Of a stretch of 62,414 nt of DNA, positions 28,386-37,262 are shown in pieces. The position numbers were made by a program, and so were the translations under genes. Below the pieces are notes generated by a model. The model was given only the letters and a program-made list of their open reading frames with translations. It did not search any database and was not told the origin of the DNA. Origin of the DNA: Clostridia bacterium (GTDB lineage Bacteria; Bacillota; Clostridia; Oscillospirales; Acutalibacteraceae). Location: positions 1-62,414 of the forward strand of contig JAFXDE010000010.1 in NCBI GenBank assembly GCA_017516315.1. Reading direction: 5' to 3'. Every line of letters begins with the position of its first letter. The stretch's first letter is position 1.

Positions 28386-29165
28386 ATGGAAGAAAATGAT
28401 TTACTTGTTTCGCGCTGTCTTGACGGTAAGAAAAAATCTCTCGACAGCTTTATGATAACCTCTACGCCTTTCCTTTCCGCAGATGAAAGAAGCATTCTCG
28501 TTCCTTTGGAAAGGGAATTTAATTCAGATATACAGACCTTTTATTACGGAGGCTACAGCGAGGCAGAAAGAACGGTAGCTCTGTTTGTTCCGTCTGTTTT
28601 CGGTGTGGAGGATATAGAGGAGTATTTTTCCGAAAACGAGGAGGACTGTCCCTTTTGCCTTTTGAAGGTGAGCAAGGACAGGTTTTCCACTCTTACACAC
28701 AGAGATTATCTCGGCTCTCTTATGGGACTCGGAATCAAAAGAGAAACTGTCGGTGATATTATCGTCGGTGAGGACTGTACCTTTATTTTCGTTCTTAAAA
28801 GCATCAGCAGGTATATCTGTGAAAATCTCACCAAGGTCGGCAGGGGATCGGTAAAAACTGAAATATGTCCTCTTTCCGATTTCGTTTATGATGAGGGTGA
28901 GACGGAGACGGTGTTCTGCTCTGTAGCTTCTCTCAGGCTTGACAGCGTAGCTTCCTCAGCCTTTAATCTTTCCCGTACCAATTCCTCCCTTGCCGTGAAA
29001 AGCGGCCTCGTTTTTATCAATTCCCGGCAGATACTGAAAAACGATTATATTCTTAAGGAAGGGGATAAAATCGTTCTGCGCGGAAAGGGTAAGGCAGTTC
29101 TTGACGAAATAATCGGAGAGAGTAAAAAAGGCAGAATACATATCAACATAAAGAAATTTAAGTAG
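28386..29165 (+). CDS. ylmH: YlmH-like S4-domain RNA-binding protein
   Basis: The 259-residue protein has an N-terminal YlmH RNA-binding region (THRDYLGSLMGLGIKRETVGDI) and a C-terminal S4 domain (about residues 180-250, NSSLAVKSGLVFINSRQI). YlmH proteins bind ribosomal subunits or stalled 50S complexes; in Bacillus the gene sits in the division cluster, whereas here it trails the V-ATPase operon, 3 bases after ntpD. The stop codon lies in the terminator stem. Confidence 0.88.
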   Translation: MEENDLLVSRCLDGKKKSLDSFMITSTPFLSADERSILVPLEREFNSDIQTFYYGGYSEAERTVALFVPSVFGVEDIEEYFSENEEDCPFCLLKVSKDRFSTLTHRDYLGSLMGLGIKRETVGDIIVGEDCTFIFVLKSISRYICENLTKVGRGSVKTEICPLSDFVYDEGETETVFCSVASLRLDSVASSAFNLSRTNSSLAVKSGLVFINSRQILKNDYILKEGDKIVLRGKGKAVLDEIIGESKKGRIHINIKKFK

Positions 29166-29187
29166 TCCGTCGGGCTACTTTTTTTTA
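29161..29187 (+). terminator. Terminator of V-ATPase/ylmH operon
   Basis: AGTAGTCC at 29161-29168 pairs with GGGCTACT at 29172-29179 across a GTC loop and is followed by eight T residues. The ylmH stop codon is inside the stem. Confidence 0.9.
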
Positions 29188-29238
29188 TGTAATCCGTATT
29201 TTGCTTTTATTTTCGGAGAAAATATTCTCGGTGATTAT

Positions 29239-30660
29239 ATGAGTGATTTCAGTAAATCTTATAATGAAAACATAAAAACAGTAAGCAAAAAGCTCCGATT
29301 CGGTGAAAGCTACGATATCGTTCTTAAAAAAATAAAGCTCGGTGACAGACAGGCGGCTATGTTTTGTCTGGACGGCTTTTTAAAGGACGAAATGCTTGAA
29401 AAAAACTTTGAGTTTTTTACGAAGCTGACGGCAGAGGATATGAAAAAAGCGGATACGGCACAGAAATTTACGGACAGCTATATCACCTATGTAGAGGCAA
29501 ATGTGGTTGATAAGCTCGACGATTATATTACCTTTGTTCTTTCAGGTGCTGTGGGTATGATAGTAGAAGGCTTTACCGAGGCTATAATTATCGACTCGAG
29601 AACCTATCCTGCCCGTACCGTCGAAGAACCCGAATCTGATAAGGTGCTCCGAGGCTCACATGAGGGCTTTGTGGAAACTATTATCTTTAATACAGCTCTT
29701 ATCCGCCGTAAAATCAGAAATACAAATCTTACCCTGAAAGCATATCAGGTAGGCACCGAATCGAAAACCGATATAGTTGTCTGCTACCTTGAGGATGCGG
29801 TGGACAGAAAGCAGCTGAATATTATAACGGAAAAGCTCGAAAGCATAGAGGTTAAGAGCCTTCCTATGAGCCACGAAAGCCTCCGTGAATGTCTTTTGCC
29901 TTCTCAGCTGTGGAATCCCTTCCCGAAGGTCAGATACACCGAAAGACCCGATGCTGCCGCTGCCTGTATCTATGACGGTAATGTTATTATTCTGACTGAC
30001 GGCTCGCCGACGGCGATGATATTTCCTACGGGTATTTTTGATTTTATTCAGGATATCAATGACTTTTACTTCGCACCCGTTATCGGCTCACTGCTGCGAT
30101 TTATACGGGTCTCGGTCTTTGCTCTGTCTATGGTTTTTATTCCGATATGGTATCTGCTTATGCAGTATGAGGAGATGCTACCCGATGCTATAAAGTTTAT
30201 GCTCATAGAAGAAAAAAACTCCGTGCCGATCATATTACAGCTTCTTATAGTGGAGTTCGTTATCGATACACTCCGTCTCGCTTCGGTTAATACTCCGAGC
30301 GCTCTGAGCAGCTCCTTCAGCGTAGTAGGTGCTCTCGTTTTAGGTGAATTTGCCGTAAGGTCGGGCTGGTTTGTAGCCGAGGTAGTGCTGTTTATGGCCT
30401 TCGTGGCTATTTCGAATTTCACACAGCCGAGCTATGAGCTGGGCTACGCTGTAAAGATTTCGCGCACAATTATTCTTATTCTGACGGCTTTATTTAAGAT
30501 ATGGGGCTTTGCCGCAGGACTTCTGCTGGTTATTCTCGTAATTTCCTTTACTAAAACCATAAGCGGTTACACCTATCTTTATCCTCTTATTCCTTTTAAT
30601 AAGGATGCGTTTAAAAATCTTCTTTTCCGTCATCAGATTAAGTTCAGCTATAAAAAATAA
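29239..30660 (+). CDS. spoVAF: GerA-family spore protein, SpoVAF-like
   Basis: The 473-residue protein belongs to the GerA/SpoVAF family of spore inner-membrane proteins that act in germination. The soluble N-terminal half contains LLPSQLWNPFPKVRYTERPD and the segment IYDGNVIILTDGSPTAMIFPT. Four to five membrane helices occupy the C-terminal half (about 285-455). Length is close to SpoVAF. Without the rest of a spoVA operon nearby the precise name is tentative; a GerA A-subunit is the alternative. It implies an endospore-forming lineage. Confidence 0.82.
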   Translation: MSDFSKSYNENIKTVSKKLRFGESYDIVLKKIKLGDRQAAMFCLDGFLKDEMLEKNFEFFTKLTAEDMKKADTAQKFTDSYITYVEANVVDKLDDYITFVLSGAVGMIVEGFTEAIIIDSRTYPARTVEEPESDKVLRGSHEGFVETIIFNTALIRRKIRNTNLTLKAYQVGTESKTDIVVCYLEDAVDRKQLNIITEKLESIEVKSLPMSHESLRECLLPSQLWNPFPKVRYTERPDAAAACIYDGNVIILTDGSPTAMIFPTGIFDFIQDINDFYFAPVIGSLLRFIRVSVFALSMVFIPIWYLLMQYEEMLPDAIKFMLIEEKNSVPIILQLLIVEFVIDTLRLASVNTPSALSSSFSVVGALVLGEFAVRSGWFVAEVVLFMAFVAISNFTQPSYELGYAVKISRTIILILTALFKIWGFAAGLLLVILVISFTKTISGYTYLYPLIPFNKDAFKNLLFRHQIKFSYKK

Positions 30661-30679
30661 CAGGACTCAAAGCCCTGTT
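30659..30679. terminator. Weak hairpin between spoVAF and cysteine-rich gene
   Basis: AACAGG at 30659-30664 pairs with CCTGTT at 30674-30679 between two convergent genes. The stem is short and the T-tract poor. Confidence 0.35.
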
Positions 30680-30896
30680 ATAATTCGAAATCTTCTTTTG
30701 TAAAGTCGTTATTAATTACTATCTTATTCGGTACGCGCTTAAGAGGGTCATATTTATAGTGTCTGCAGGTGGAGGTGCCTTCGACGATACCTTTTTTGCT
30801 GCAGAGAACCATACTTCTGTCTTTGGGACTTCTGCCGTAGAGACAGTTAGCGCACTGCGGAGTGTATTTCTTTTTGCTTAACATTTTCTGCTTCAT
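30678..30896 (-). CDS. Small four-Cys protein, function unknown
   Basis: The 72-residue basic protein has Cys-x2-Cys (CANCLYG), then VLCSKKG and TCRHYKYDP, giving four conserved-looking Cys that could bind one zinc or a cluster. Small proteins of this layout (CxxC...C...C-R-x-Y-x-YDPLKR) are widespread in Clostridia and usually annotated as hypothetical (from memory). ATG 30896 has an AGGTG site. Convergent with spoVAF. Confidence 0.65.
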   Translation of the reverse strand: MKQKMLSKKKYTPQCANCLYGRSPKDRSMVLCSKKGIVEGTSTCRHYKYDPLKRVPNKIVINNDFTKEDFEL

Positions 30897-30972
30897 TTTT
30901 TCACCTGCTTTTTTTACTTCGCCTTATTTTAGCACAAGAGAGAATTTTTTTCAACCGATATTCCTTAATTAC

Positions 30973-31001
30973 TTGCTTTAAAAAGTAATATATGATAAAA
31001 T
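30973..31001 (+). promoter_or_regulatory. Promoter of rnhA
   Basis: TTGCTT at 30973-30978 and TAAAAT at 30996-31001 are 17 bases apart, about 29 bases before the ATG. Confidence 0.6.
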
Positions 31002-31029
31002 CAACAGGACAAATTAAGGAGTAGATACT

Positions 31030-31467
31030 ATGAAAGAAGTTATCATATATACTGACGGAGCCTGTTCGGGTAATCCCGGTGCAGGCGGATGGGGAACTAT
31101 CCTCGTTTATAAGGGCAAGGAAAAGGAAATGTCGGGCGGTTCGGCAGAAACCACTAATAACCGTATGGAGCTGACAGCTGTTATTGAAGGCTTAAAGGCT
31201 CTTAAGGAGCCCTGCAGTGTTACGGTAGTAACTGATTCCCAATATGTTGCCAACGGAATCAATCTCGGCTGGGCGAAGGGCTGGAAGGAGAATAATTGGC
31301 GTAAAAAGGATAAAAAGCCTGCTCTTAACCCTGAATTGTGGGATGAGCTTCTTACACTGATAGATAAGCATGAGGTTACCATAGAATGGGTAAGAGGTCA
31401 CGACGGCCATCCCGAAAATGAACGCTGTGACAGAATGGCTGTGGCAGAGAGTCAGAAATATCTTTAA
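31030..31467 (+). CDS. rnhA: Ribonuclease HI
   Basis: RNase HI cleaves RNA in RNA-DNA hybrids. The 145-residue protein has all four acidic metal ligands: Asp in [11 protein letters not shown], Glu in NNRMELTAV, Asp in VVTDSQYV and Asp in ERCDRMA, with the His of [12 protein letters not shown]. Single-gene unit with its own promoter and the terminator at 31515-31549. Confidence 0.97.
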   Translation: MKEVIIYTDGACSGNPGAGGWGTILVYKGKEKEMSGGSAETTNNRMELTAVIEGLKALKEPCSVTVVTDSQYVANGINLGWAKGWKENNWRKKDKKPALNPELWDELLTLIDKHEVTIEWVRGHDGHPENERCDRMAVAESQKYL

Positions 31468-31514
31468 TAATTCGTAATGCGCGATTGCGCCGAACATTAA
31501 TCTAATAATCAGAT

Positions 31515-31549
31515 AGTACCCGCCGATTTGACGGGTACTGATTTTTTTT
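31515..31549 (+). terminator. Terminator of rnhA
   Basis: AGTACCCG at 31515-31522 pairs with CGGGTACT at 31532-31539, followed by GA and eight T residues. Confidence 0.9.
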
Positions 31550-31580
31550 GTCAATGTATATTGGGCGGAATATTTTTTCT

Positions 31581-32306
31581 TTATTTCTGAAACCTGTCCC
31601 GCGATTCCGAATTAACAAGGTCTCTGACCGCCTCACCTGCAATAATCAGACCTGCCACAGGAGGAACAAAGGCAATAGAAGAGGGAACAGGCTTTCTTCC
31701 GTCAGCAGAAGGGGAGGTTTTTTTCGGTTCCTCGGGAGAAAAAAGCACCTTCAGCTTTTTTATCCCGCGTTTTTTCATTTCGTATCTCATTACTCTCGCG
31801 AGAGGACAGACAGAGGTTTTATAAATATCCGTTATTTCGAATTTGGTCGGATCGGTTTTGTTACCTGTACCCATTGAAGAAATTACGGGTATTTTTTCAT
31901 TTGTCGCTTTTTCGATTATGGCGATTTTACCGGAAACTGTGTCGATGGCATCGATGACATAATCGTAAACCGAAAAGTCAATTTCATCGATATTTGAGGG
32001 CAGAACGAAAATATTATGCTCCTGGATTTTTATGTCGGGATTTATATCCTTAAGTCTTTCGCAGGCGACGGCGGTTTTCAGCTTTCCTACGGTTGAATGG
32101 AGAGCGAAAATCTGACGGTTGATATTGGAAGGAGAGACAGTATCGTTATCGAAAAGGTCTAATGCTCCGACGCCTGAGCGAGCGAGAGCCTCGGCGACAT
32201 AACCACCGACTCCGCCAATACCAAAGACTGCCACACGGCAGTCTTTAAGTCGGGAAAGAGCATCCTTTCCTATTAACATTTCTGTACGGGAAAAAATTTC
32301 ATTCAT
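31581..32306 (-). CDS. tcdA: tRNA threonylcarbamoyladenosine dehydratase, TcdA-like
   Basis: The 241-residue ThiF/E1-like enzyme would cyclise t6A37 of ANN-decoding tRNAs using ATP. It has the ATP-binding GIGGVGGYVAEALARSG, the DNDTVSPSNINRQ motif, the VIDAIDTVSGK segment and the TcdA-type C-terminal section (SSMGTGNKTDPT, SVCPLARVMRYEMKKRGI). MoeB/ThiF-like alternatives usually carry Zn-binding CxxC pairs, absent here. It overlaps the upstream dgkA by 4 bases, so it is last in the yqfC-to-tcdA operon. Confidence 0.88.
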   Translation of the reverse strand: MNEIFSRTEMLIGKDALSRLKDCRVAVFGIGGVGGYVAEALARSGVGALDLFDNDTVSPSNINRQIFALHSTVGKLKTAVACERLKDINPDIKIQEHNIFVLPSNIDEIDFSVYDYVIDAIDTVSGKIAIIEKATNEKIPVISSMGTGNKTDPTKFEITDIYKTSVCPLARVMRYEMKKRGIKKLKVLFSPEEPKKTSPSADGRKPVPSSIAFVPPVAGLIIAGEAVRDLVNSESRDRFQK

Positions 32307-32788
32307 TTCTTTTTACCTTTAAAGGGGTTGCCCCAAAATATAAATAAAAATGCAGGGATGAGACTTATTAGGAGTAGTATAAACATCAAAGGTTCAGCCG
32401 TAAAATAGGCGAACATAGCTTTGAAGGCCTCAGGCTGAAGCATAATGATAAGCCCCGTGATTATGGCAAAGACGGCGGCAACAAGCACGGCACCTGCAGC
32501 GGCATCCTTGGCTATTCTGCCGTACTCCGTATGCTCCCGGGAGGCTAAATTAACGGCGTTTTCTACGGCGGTATTTATTATTTCAGCGCTTATTACCAGG
32601 GCAGAAACCACAGCTAAAACGGCATAATCCGTTCTGCTTAAAAGGAACCAATCCGTAGAAAGGAGAATACTGAACATATAAGTAAGAAAGGTAAGATGTA
32701 TTCTCAGATTTCGTTCACTTTTTATGCAGTGAAGAATACCCTTGGCGGCATAAGTGAAGCTTTTTAACAGTCTTATAATTTCCTGCAT
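32303..32788 (-). CDS. dgkA: Diacylglycerol/undecaprenol kinase, DgkA family
   Basis: This 161-residue integral membrane kinase has the family signature EIINTAVENAVNL with the metal-binding Glu and KDAAAGAVLVAA. In Gram-positives the enzyme phosphorylates undecaprenol to recycle the cell-wall lipid carrier. Three canonical helices are followed by an extra hydrophobic C-terminal segment (LMFILLLISLIPAFLFIFW), making it longer than the usual 120-130 residues. It sits 1 base after ybeY, the common neighbour. Confidence 0.92.
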   Translation of the reverse strand: MQEIIRLLKSFTYAAKGILHCIKSERNLRIHLTFLTYMFSILLSTDWFLLSRTDYAVLAVVSALVISAEIINTAVENAVNLASREHTEYGRIAKDAAAGAVLVAAVFAIITGLIIMLQPEAFKAMFAYFTAEPLMFILLLISLIPAFLFIFWGNPFKGKKK

Positions 32789-32789
32789 A

Positions 32790-33296
32790 TCAGTTTTCGG
32801 TAGTGTAGTAGCTTCCGCTTCTGACGAGTCCTAACTGTGTAAGGACAGCCTCTTCCTTTTCTCTCATACGGACAAGCTCCATTCCGCCCGGCTCATGGTC
32901 GTAGCCTAAGAGGTGAAGCATAGAGTGAACGGTAAGGAAAGCGATTTCTCTGTCGAGACTGTGACCGTAAAGATCGGCCTGCTTGTAGGCGTGTTCGATG
33001 GAAATAACGATGTCACCGAGCATTCTTGCTCCTGTATCGTTATTAATGTCATAAACACCGTCTACACCTAAGGGAAATGAGAGAACATCGGTAGGTCTGT
33101 CGATGCCTCTGTGCTTGAGATTGAGCTCGTGAATAGAGATGTCGTCAACAATGGTAACACTGATTTCTGCAGAGCCTTTGAAGTTTTCGTTTACGAGAAC
33201 AGCGTTACAGCAGCGGCGTATAAGCATACGCACACCGGTAGGAATACGTACTGTATTCTGACCGTTAGTAATGATTACCTTGATTTTGTCTTTCAT
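32790..33296 (-). CDS. ybeY: Endoribonuclease YbeY (rRNA maturation factor)
   Basis: The 168-residue metallo-endoribonuclease takes part in 16S rRNA 3' maturation and ribosome quality control. It has the zinc site HSMLHLLGYDH (H-x3-H-x5-H) near residue 128 and RPTDVLSFPL near residue 66. It overlaps phoH by 4 bases in the conserved phoH-ybeY-dgkA order. Confidence 0.96.
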   Translation of the reverse strand: MKDKIKVIITNGQNTVRIPTGVRMLIRRCCNAVLVNENFKGSAEISVTIVDDISIHELNLKHRGIDRPTDVLSFPLGVDGVYDINNDTGARMLGDIVISIEHAYKQADLYGHSLDREIAFLTVHSMLHLLGYDHEPGGMELVRMREKEEAVLTQLGLVRSGSYYTTEN

Positions 33297-34264
33297 TTCT
33301 TTTTACTCTCCTCATATTTAGAATAAGCCTTTATAATGTCCTGTACAAGCTTATGTCTTACTACGTCTTTTTCGGAAAAACGGACAGTTTCGATATCATC
33401 CACATTTTTCAGAATTTTAATAACATCTACGAGACCGGATCTCTTTCCGTCGGGAAGGTCTATCTGGGTAATGTCGCCCGTTACCACTATTTTCGAGCCG
33501 AAGCCGAGACGGGTGAGAAACATTTTCATCTGTTCGGGTGTGGTGTTCTGTGCCTCGTCTAAAATGATAAAGCTGTCGTCGAGAGTTCTGCCTCGCATAT
33601 AGGCTAAGGGAGCTACCTCAATGCTTCCTCTTTCCTGGTATTTTTGGAAGCTTTCCGGACCGAGCATATCGAAAAGTGCATCGTAGAGAGGTCTTAAATA
33701 GGGGTCTACCTTTGATTGGAGGTCACCGGGTAAAAAGCCTAATTTTTCACCTGCCTCCACTGCGGGGCGGGTGAGTATGATGCGGTTTACCTCCTTGGCT
33801 CTGAAGGCACTTACGGCCAAGGCTACGGCAAGATAGGTCTTACCCGTACCTGCAGGGCCGACACCGAGGACCACGGTGTTCTTTTTTATGGCATCCACAT
33901 ATTTTTTCTGACCGAGGGTTTTAGGCTTTATGGGCTTACCCTTGGCACTGATACAGATACAGTCCGAGCTGAGAGTGGTGAGCTTGTCGTCATTGCCTTC
34001 CTTTACCATAGCGATTACATAACGGATGTTCTGTTCGTTAATGACCTCGCCTCTATTTATGAGGAAGAGGAGATTTTTTATTACTCTTTTTGCCTTGTCG
34101 GCATTTTCCTCGTCACCCTGGATTTTTATGTCGCTTCCGCGGCAGACGATAGCTACGGAGAATTCTTTTTCTATAAGCTTGATATTTTCATCGAAGGAAC
34201 CGACGAGAGTAACTGCGTGTTCCATTCTGTCAATGCTGAAAGTTTGCTCGAACAAGTTTTGCAC
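33293..34264 (-). CDS. phoH: PhoH-family ATPase
   Basis: The 323-residue PhoH-like protein is a cytosolic P-loop ATPase linked to RNA metabolism through its operon with ybeY. It has an N-terminal KH-like region, Walker A GVGPAGTGKTYLAV (near residue 137), Walker B ILDEAQN (near residue 237) and VTGDITQIDLP. Length is typical. Confidence 0.95.
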   Translation of the reverse strand: MQNLFEQTFSIDRMEHAVTLVGSFDENIKLIEKEFSVAIVCRGSDIKIQGDEENADKAKRVIKNLLFLINRGEVINEQNIRYVIAMVKEGNDDKLTTLSSDCICISAKGKPIKPKTLGQKKYVDAIKKNTVVLGVGPAGTGKTYLAVALAVSAFRAKEVNRIILTRPAVEAGEKLGFLPGDLQSKVDPYLRPLYDALFDMLGPESFQKYQERGSIEVAPLAYMRGRTLDDSFIILDEAQNTTPEQMKMFLTRLGFGSKIVVTGDITQIDLPDGKRSGLVDVIKILKNVDDIETVRFSEKDVVRHKLVQDIIKAYSKYEESKKK

Positions 34265-34351
34265 CTCAATTATAGTAAAATCTGTATACTTTTAAAAATT
34301 TTATCACATTTTTTCAAAAAAGTGAATAGTTTTACAGAAATTTTTGTGTAA

Positions 34352-35536
34352 TTATTTTGAGTTTTCTGACAAAATCGGCTTTTCTTCTCCGATGAAATCT
34401 ATTAAAGTGTATTTCCCCGAAAAGATTACAGCCTTATCCGTAACGGTAACAGCTTCGGTTTTATCGGTTACCGTTGAGCTGCTGTTTTGTCTGTATATGT
34501 TATTTTGTATATTTTCGAGAGCGTTTATGCTTACGGTGTCAGACTCTGCTTCTCCTTTTTCGCATATCAGAATTTTTTCGGTGAAAAAGGGCAGAGTATA
34601 TCCGTTGACTGTCAGATGTTTCCTTTCTTTGAATATCTGCTGACTGTCGTCTTTCTGTATGACATCAGACGGAAATACTGCTCCGAAAAGGCCTATTCTG
34701 TATTTTATGTCTTTGATTTTCAGCTTTTCTGAGGCCTTTCCGAGACTTTCATTCAGGTTTATTTCCTTTTCGTGCAGGGCGGTGATTTTGCCCTTTGAGG
34801 CATAAAAGGTAGTAGAGGTATCTTCGTTCACTATAGCGCCGTTAATGAGCAAATCTCCCTTTTTTACGCCGTTACCCCGCTTTACCATACAGTCACCGCA
34901 GAAGGTTTCGGCTGAGAGTATTACTCCGTCGAAATCCGCTACGATATTGCAGGGCGGTCTGTCCTCGGTATGCGTGATTATTCTGTTATCCTCGCGAAGC
35001 TCTATTACGGCAAGACTGCCCTTGATGTTTACGGAAAGCCAGGTTATTTTCCCGTTATAGTCGGCGGCGATGCTTCTCGCTGTCCTGATTTCATCGAAGC
35101 CTCTTTTCAGCGTGCCTTGCTTCAGTCCGTAGCCTTCCGCCATAGTAAGAATCTCGGTTTTACTCAATTTGCTGTTACCCTTGACCTCTATACACCACAC
35201 GAACATACTGAGAAAGAGATGTACGGCAAGAAAAACAGCTATACCCGATAAAATGCCTGCACGCTTATGGTACCTTCTGTATTTGTAAACAAGACCTGTC
35301 TTTTTTATTATTTTTATTTTAACACCCGATTTTTTTGCTATATGACGAAGCCTCGGAAAATCGCTTCTTATTACGGAGAAGAGCAGAGTATCTCCCTTTA
35401 AGGTTACATCCCAGAGGTTTATTTTTCCCGAATAGCAAAGATTTAGGAACCTTTCGGGAAAGCCGCCCACGGCACTTACGGCTACATAGCCGCGTATATA
35501 TCTTAAAATTATAACAGCATATTTCATTTTATCCAC
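34352..35536 (-). CDS. yqfD: Sporulation protein YqfD
   Basis: The 394-residue protein matches YqfD, a stage IV sporulation protein of the mother cell in Bacillus. It starts with a YIRGYVAVSAVGGFPERFLN motif, has one membrane helix at about 92-118, then a large extracytoplasmic domain with VKGNSKLSKTEI. It overlaps yqfC by 8 bases. Either Met1 or Met4 may be the start. Confidence 0.92.
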   Translation of the reverse strand: MDKMKYAVIILRYIRGYVAVSAVGGFPERFLNLCYSGKINLWDVTLKGDTLLFSVIRSDFPRLRHIAKKSGVKIKIIKKTGLVYKYRRYHKRAGILSGIAVFLAVHLFLSMFVWCIEVKGNSKLSKTEILTMAEGYGLKQGTLKRGFDEIRTARSIAADYNGKITWLSVNIKGSLAVIELREDNRIITHTEDRPPCNIVADFDGVILSAETFCGDCMVKRGNGVKKGDLLINGAIVNEDTSTTFYASKGKITALHEKEINLNESLGKASEKLKIKDIKYRIGLFGAVFPSDVIQKDDSQQIFKERKHLTVNGYTLPFFTEKILICEKGEAESDTVSINALENIQNNIYRQNSSSTVTDKTEAVTVTDKAVIFSGKYTLIDFIGEEKPILSENSK

Positions 35537-35798
35537 CCGTAAAATCTACAGTCAAAATGTTTCCGTAAATATTAATACGCTCAGTGGTATCGGATTTTAT
35601 AGTAAGCTCTGTTCCCGTAATTTTAACTATCAGCCTTTTACAGTTTATCCGCACAAGCTCGGAATTATATTCGATTATACCCATACAGCCGTCTACGGAG
35701 GCTTCTCTGTTTGAGCATAAATCTATATGCGGAGTAAGCAGCTCTGCTGTTTCGAGGGGAGAAAACTCATCAAGCTGCTTTTTTACCCTTTTCAGCAT
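35529..35798 (-). CDS. yqfC: Sporulation protein YqfC
   Basis: The 89-residue protein matches the YqfC/YabP-type small sporulation family: it contains LLTPHIDLCSNREASVDGCMGI and IYGNILTVDFTGG. The start is placed at ATG 35798, preceded by AAAGGTG; an open frame continues upstream to 36050 but that part overlaps the divergent ylbJ-like gene and has no family similarity. It heads the yqfC-yqfD-phoH-ybeY-dgkA-tcdA operon. Confidence 0.9.
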   Translation of the reverse strand: MLKRVKKQLDEFSPLETAELLTPHIDLCSNREASVDGCMGIIEYNSELVRINCKRLIVKITGTELTIKSDTTERINIYGNILTVDFTGG

Positions 35799-35904
35799 TT
35801 TAATCACACCTTTTCTTATGGTCTGATTAATATTTATGATGAACTGCATGGTGAATATAATAAAAATTTTTATCTGTGAATAAATATATATGGAGGTGTT
35901 CTGA

Positions 35905-37035
35905 ATGAAAGCATTGACCGAAAACCGTATGTTATCTGCAAACAATAAAGCATATTTGTTCGTATTCCGATATATTCTTAGTGCTTTTACTGTATGCACC
36001 GCCGCTTTTATACTGCTTAAATTTCCTGCTATTTCTGCCTCGGGAGTCAAAAAGGGGATAGATATATGTCTTGCGAGTCTTATACCCTCACTTTATCCCT
36101 TTATGATTCTGACTAATTATTACGCTATGTCGGAAATATCACGGATAAGAATAAAAACGGCAGATAAGCTCTGCAACTTTCTTTTTCGCCTGCCCGGGTG
36201 ATGCATAGCGGTTATTCTGCTTTCCTTCGTAGGCGGACTTCCCGTAGGAGCTAAGATGTCAGCTGAGCTTTATGAGAGGGGACTTATCTCTAAGGAGCAG
36301 TTCGCAAGGCTGCTGAGCTTCTGTGTAAATCCGGGTCCTGCCTTCGTTATCTCGGCTGTAGGCGTAAGTATGCTCCGTTCAAAGGAAACAGGTATAATTT
36401 TATATGTGAGTCTTATTATGTCTTCACTTTTTATCGGTATTCTTTCCCGTTATTTCGCCCCTGCCGACGAAACCTACATAAGCTGTACAGCTAATGATAA
36501 TTCATCAAAAAATAAAAGAGCTCCCTTCGAAAAGGCTGTAATCAAAAGCTCAAAATCACTCTTTTCGATTTGTGCCTGGGTGACGGCATTTTCCTGCTTT
36601 AATGAAATAACGGCAAATCTTAATATAAGCGATGCACTCAGAAGCTTTATTTTGTGTACATCCGAGATGACAAACGGAAGTATGACGGCGTCTGAATGCT
36701 TTTCCGTACCTGTAGTGGCCGCCGTAATCGGCTTCAGCGGCTTTTGCGGACATTTACAGCTTATAGGTGAAATAAAAAAGGCCGGGATGAAATATAAGTA
36801 TTTCCTCGTTAGCAGAATTATCAATTCGGGACTTTCAGCGGTTATATGCAGCTTTATTCTGAAATACTTTCCCGTGGCTGAGGAAACCTTTGCCGTAGGT
36901 ATAAAGCCTGAGGCAGGCGAGAATTCCGGTTCTTTGTTTTTGTCGGTAATGATGTTGTTTATGGCTGCTTTGTTTCTTATAGGTGATGATTACAGAGTAG
37001 GAAGAAAAAATACGAAAAAGTTTAATTTTTACTAA
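35905..37035 (+). pseudogene. ylbJ: YlbJ-like sporulation integral membrane protein, split by TGA
   Basis: The two halves together (about 376 codons) resemble YlbJ/SpoVV-type nucleoside-recognition membrane proteins, which in Bacillus export dipicolinic acid from the mother cell. The first part ends LFRLPG, then TGA at 36199-36201, then in the same frame CIAVILLSFVGGLPVGAK, matching the family's PG...GGYPVGAK segment. The stop falls on a variable position, and one base change (for example CGA, GGA or TGG) would restore it. GGAGG precedes ATG 35905. Divergent from the other sporulation genes yqfC-yqfD. It may be a null allele, an error or read-through. Confidence 0.75.
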
Positions 37036-37053
37036 AATATTTTCAAAAAACTA

Positions 37054-37082
37054 TTGACATTGAGCGAAGGAATGTATATAAT
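37054..37082 (+). promoter_or_regulatory. Promoter of tRNA-Pro
   Basis: TTGACA at 37054-37059 and TATAAT at 37077-37082 are 17 bases apart; both match consensus. Confidence 0.88.
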
Positions 37083-37112
37083 AATGAAGCTGTCTGAAAA
37101 GAACAGCGACAT

Positions 37113-37189
37113 CCGGGTGTGGCGCAGCTTGGTAGCGCGCTTGACTGGGGGTCAAGAGGCCGCAGGTTCAAGTCCTGTCACTCGGACCA
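37113..37189 (+). tRNA. tRNA-Pro (anticodon GGG)
   Basis: A 77-base tRNA with encoded CCA. Acceptor CCGGGTG pairs with CACTCGG, anticodon stem CTTGA/TCAAG encloses a loop with GGG (reads CCC/CCU), and the T-arm reads GGTTCAAGTCC. Confidence 0.96.
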
Positions 37190-37193
37190 GTCG

Positions 37194-37227
37194 AAGGAGA
37201 TTGCTTGAGAGAGCAGTCTCCTTTTTT
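37194..37227 (+). terminator. Terminator after tRNA-Pro
   Basis: AAGGAGATTGCT at 37194-37205 pairs (one internal mismatch region) with AGCAGTCTCCTT at 37212-37223; T6 follows. Confidence 0.85.
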
Positions 37228-37262
37228 GTTATATCATTATGCGGTAAAGGAGACGAAATGTT

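Noticed and set aside
35799-36050. Long N-terminal extension of yqfC
   Set aside because: The open frame overlaps the divergent ylbJ-like gene, has no family similarity, and ATG 35798 has a proper ribosome binding site.
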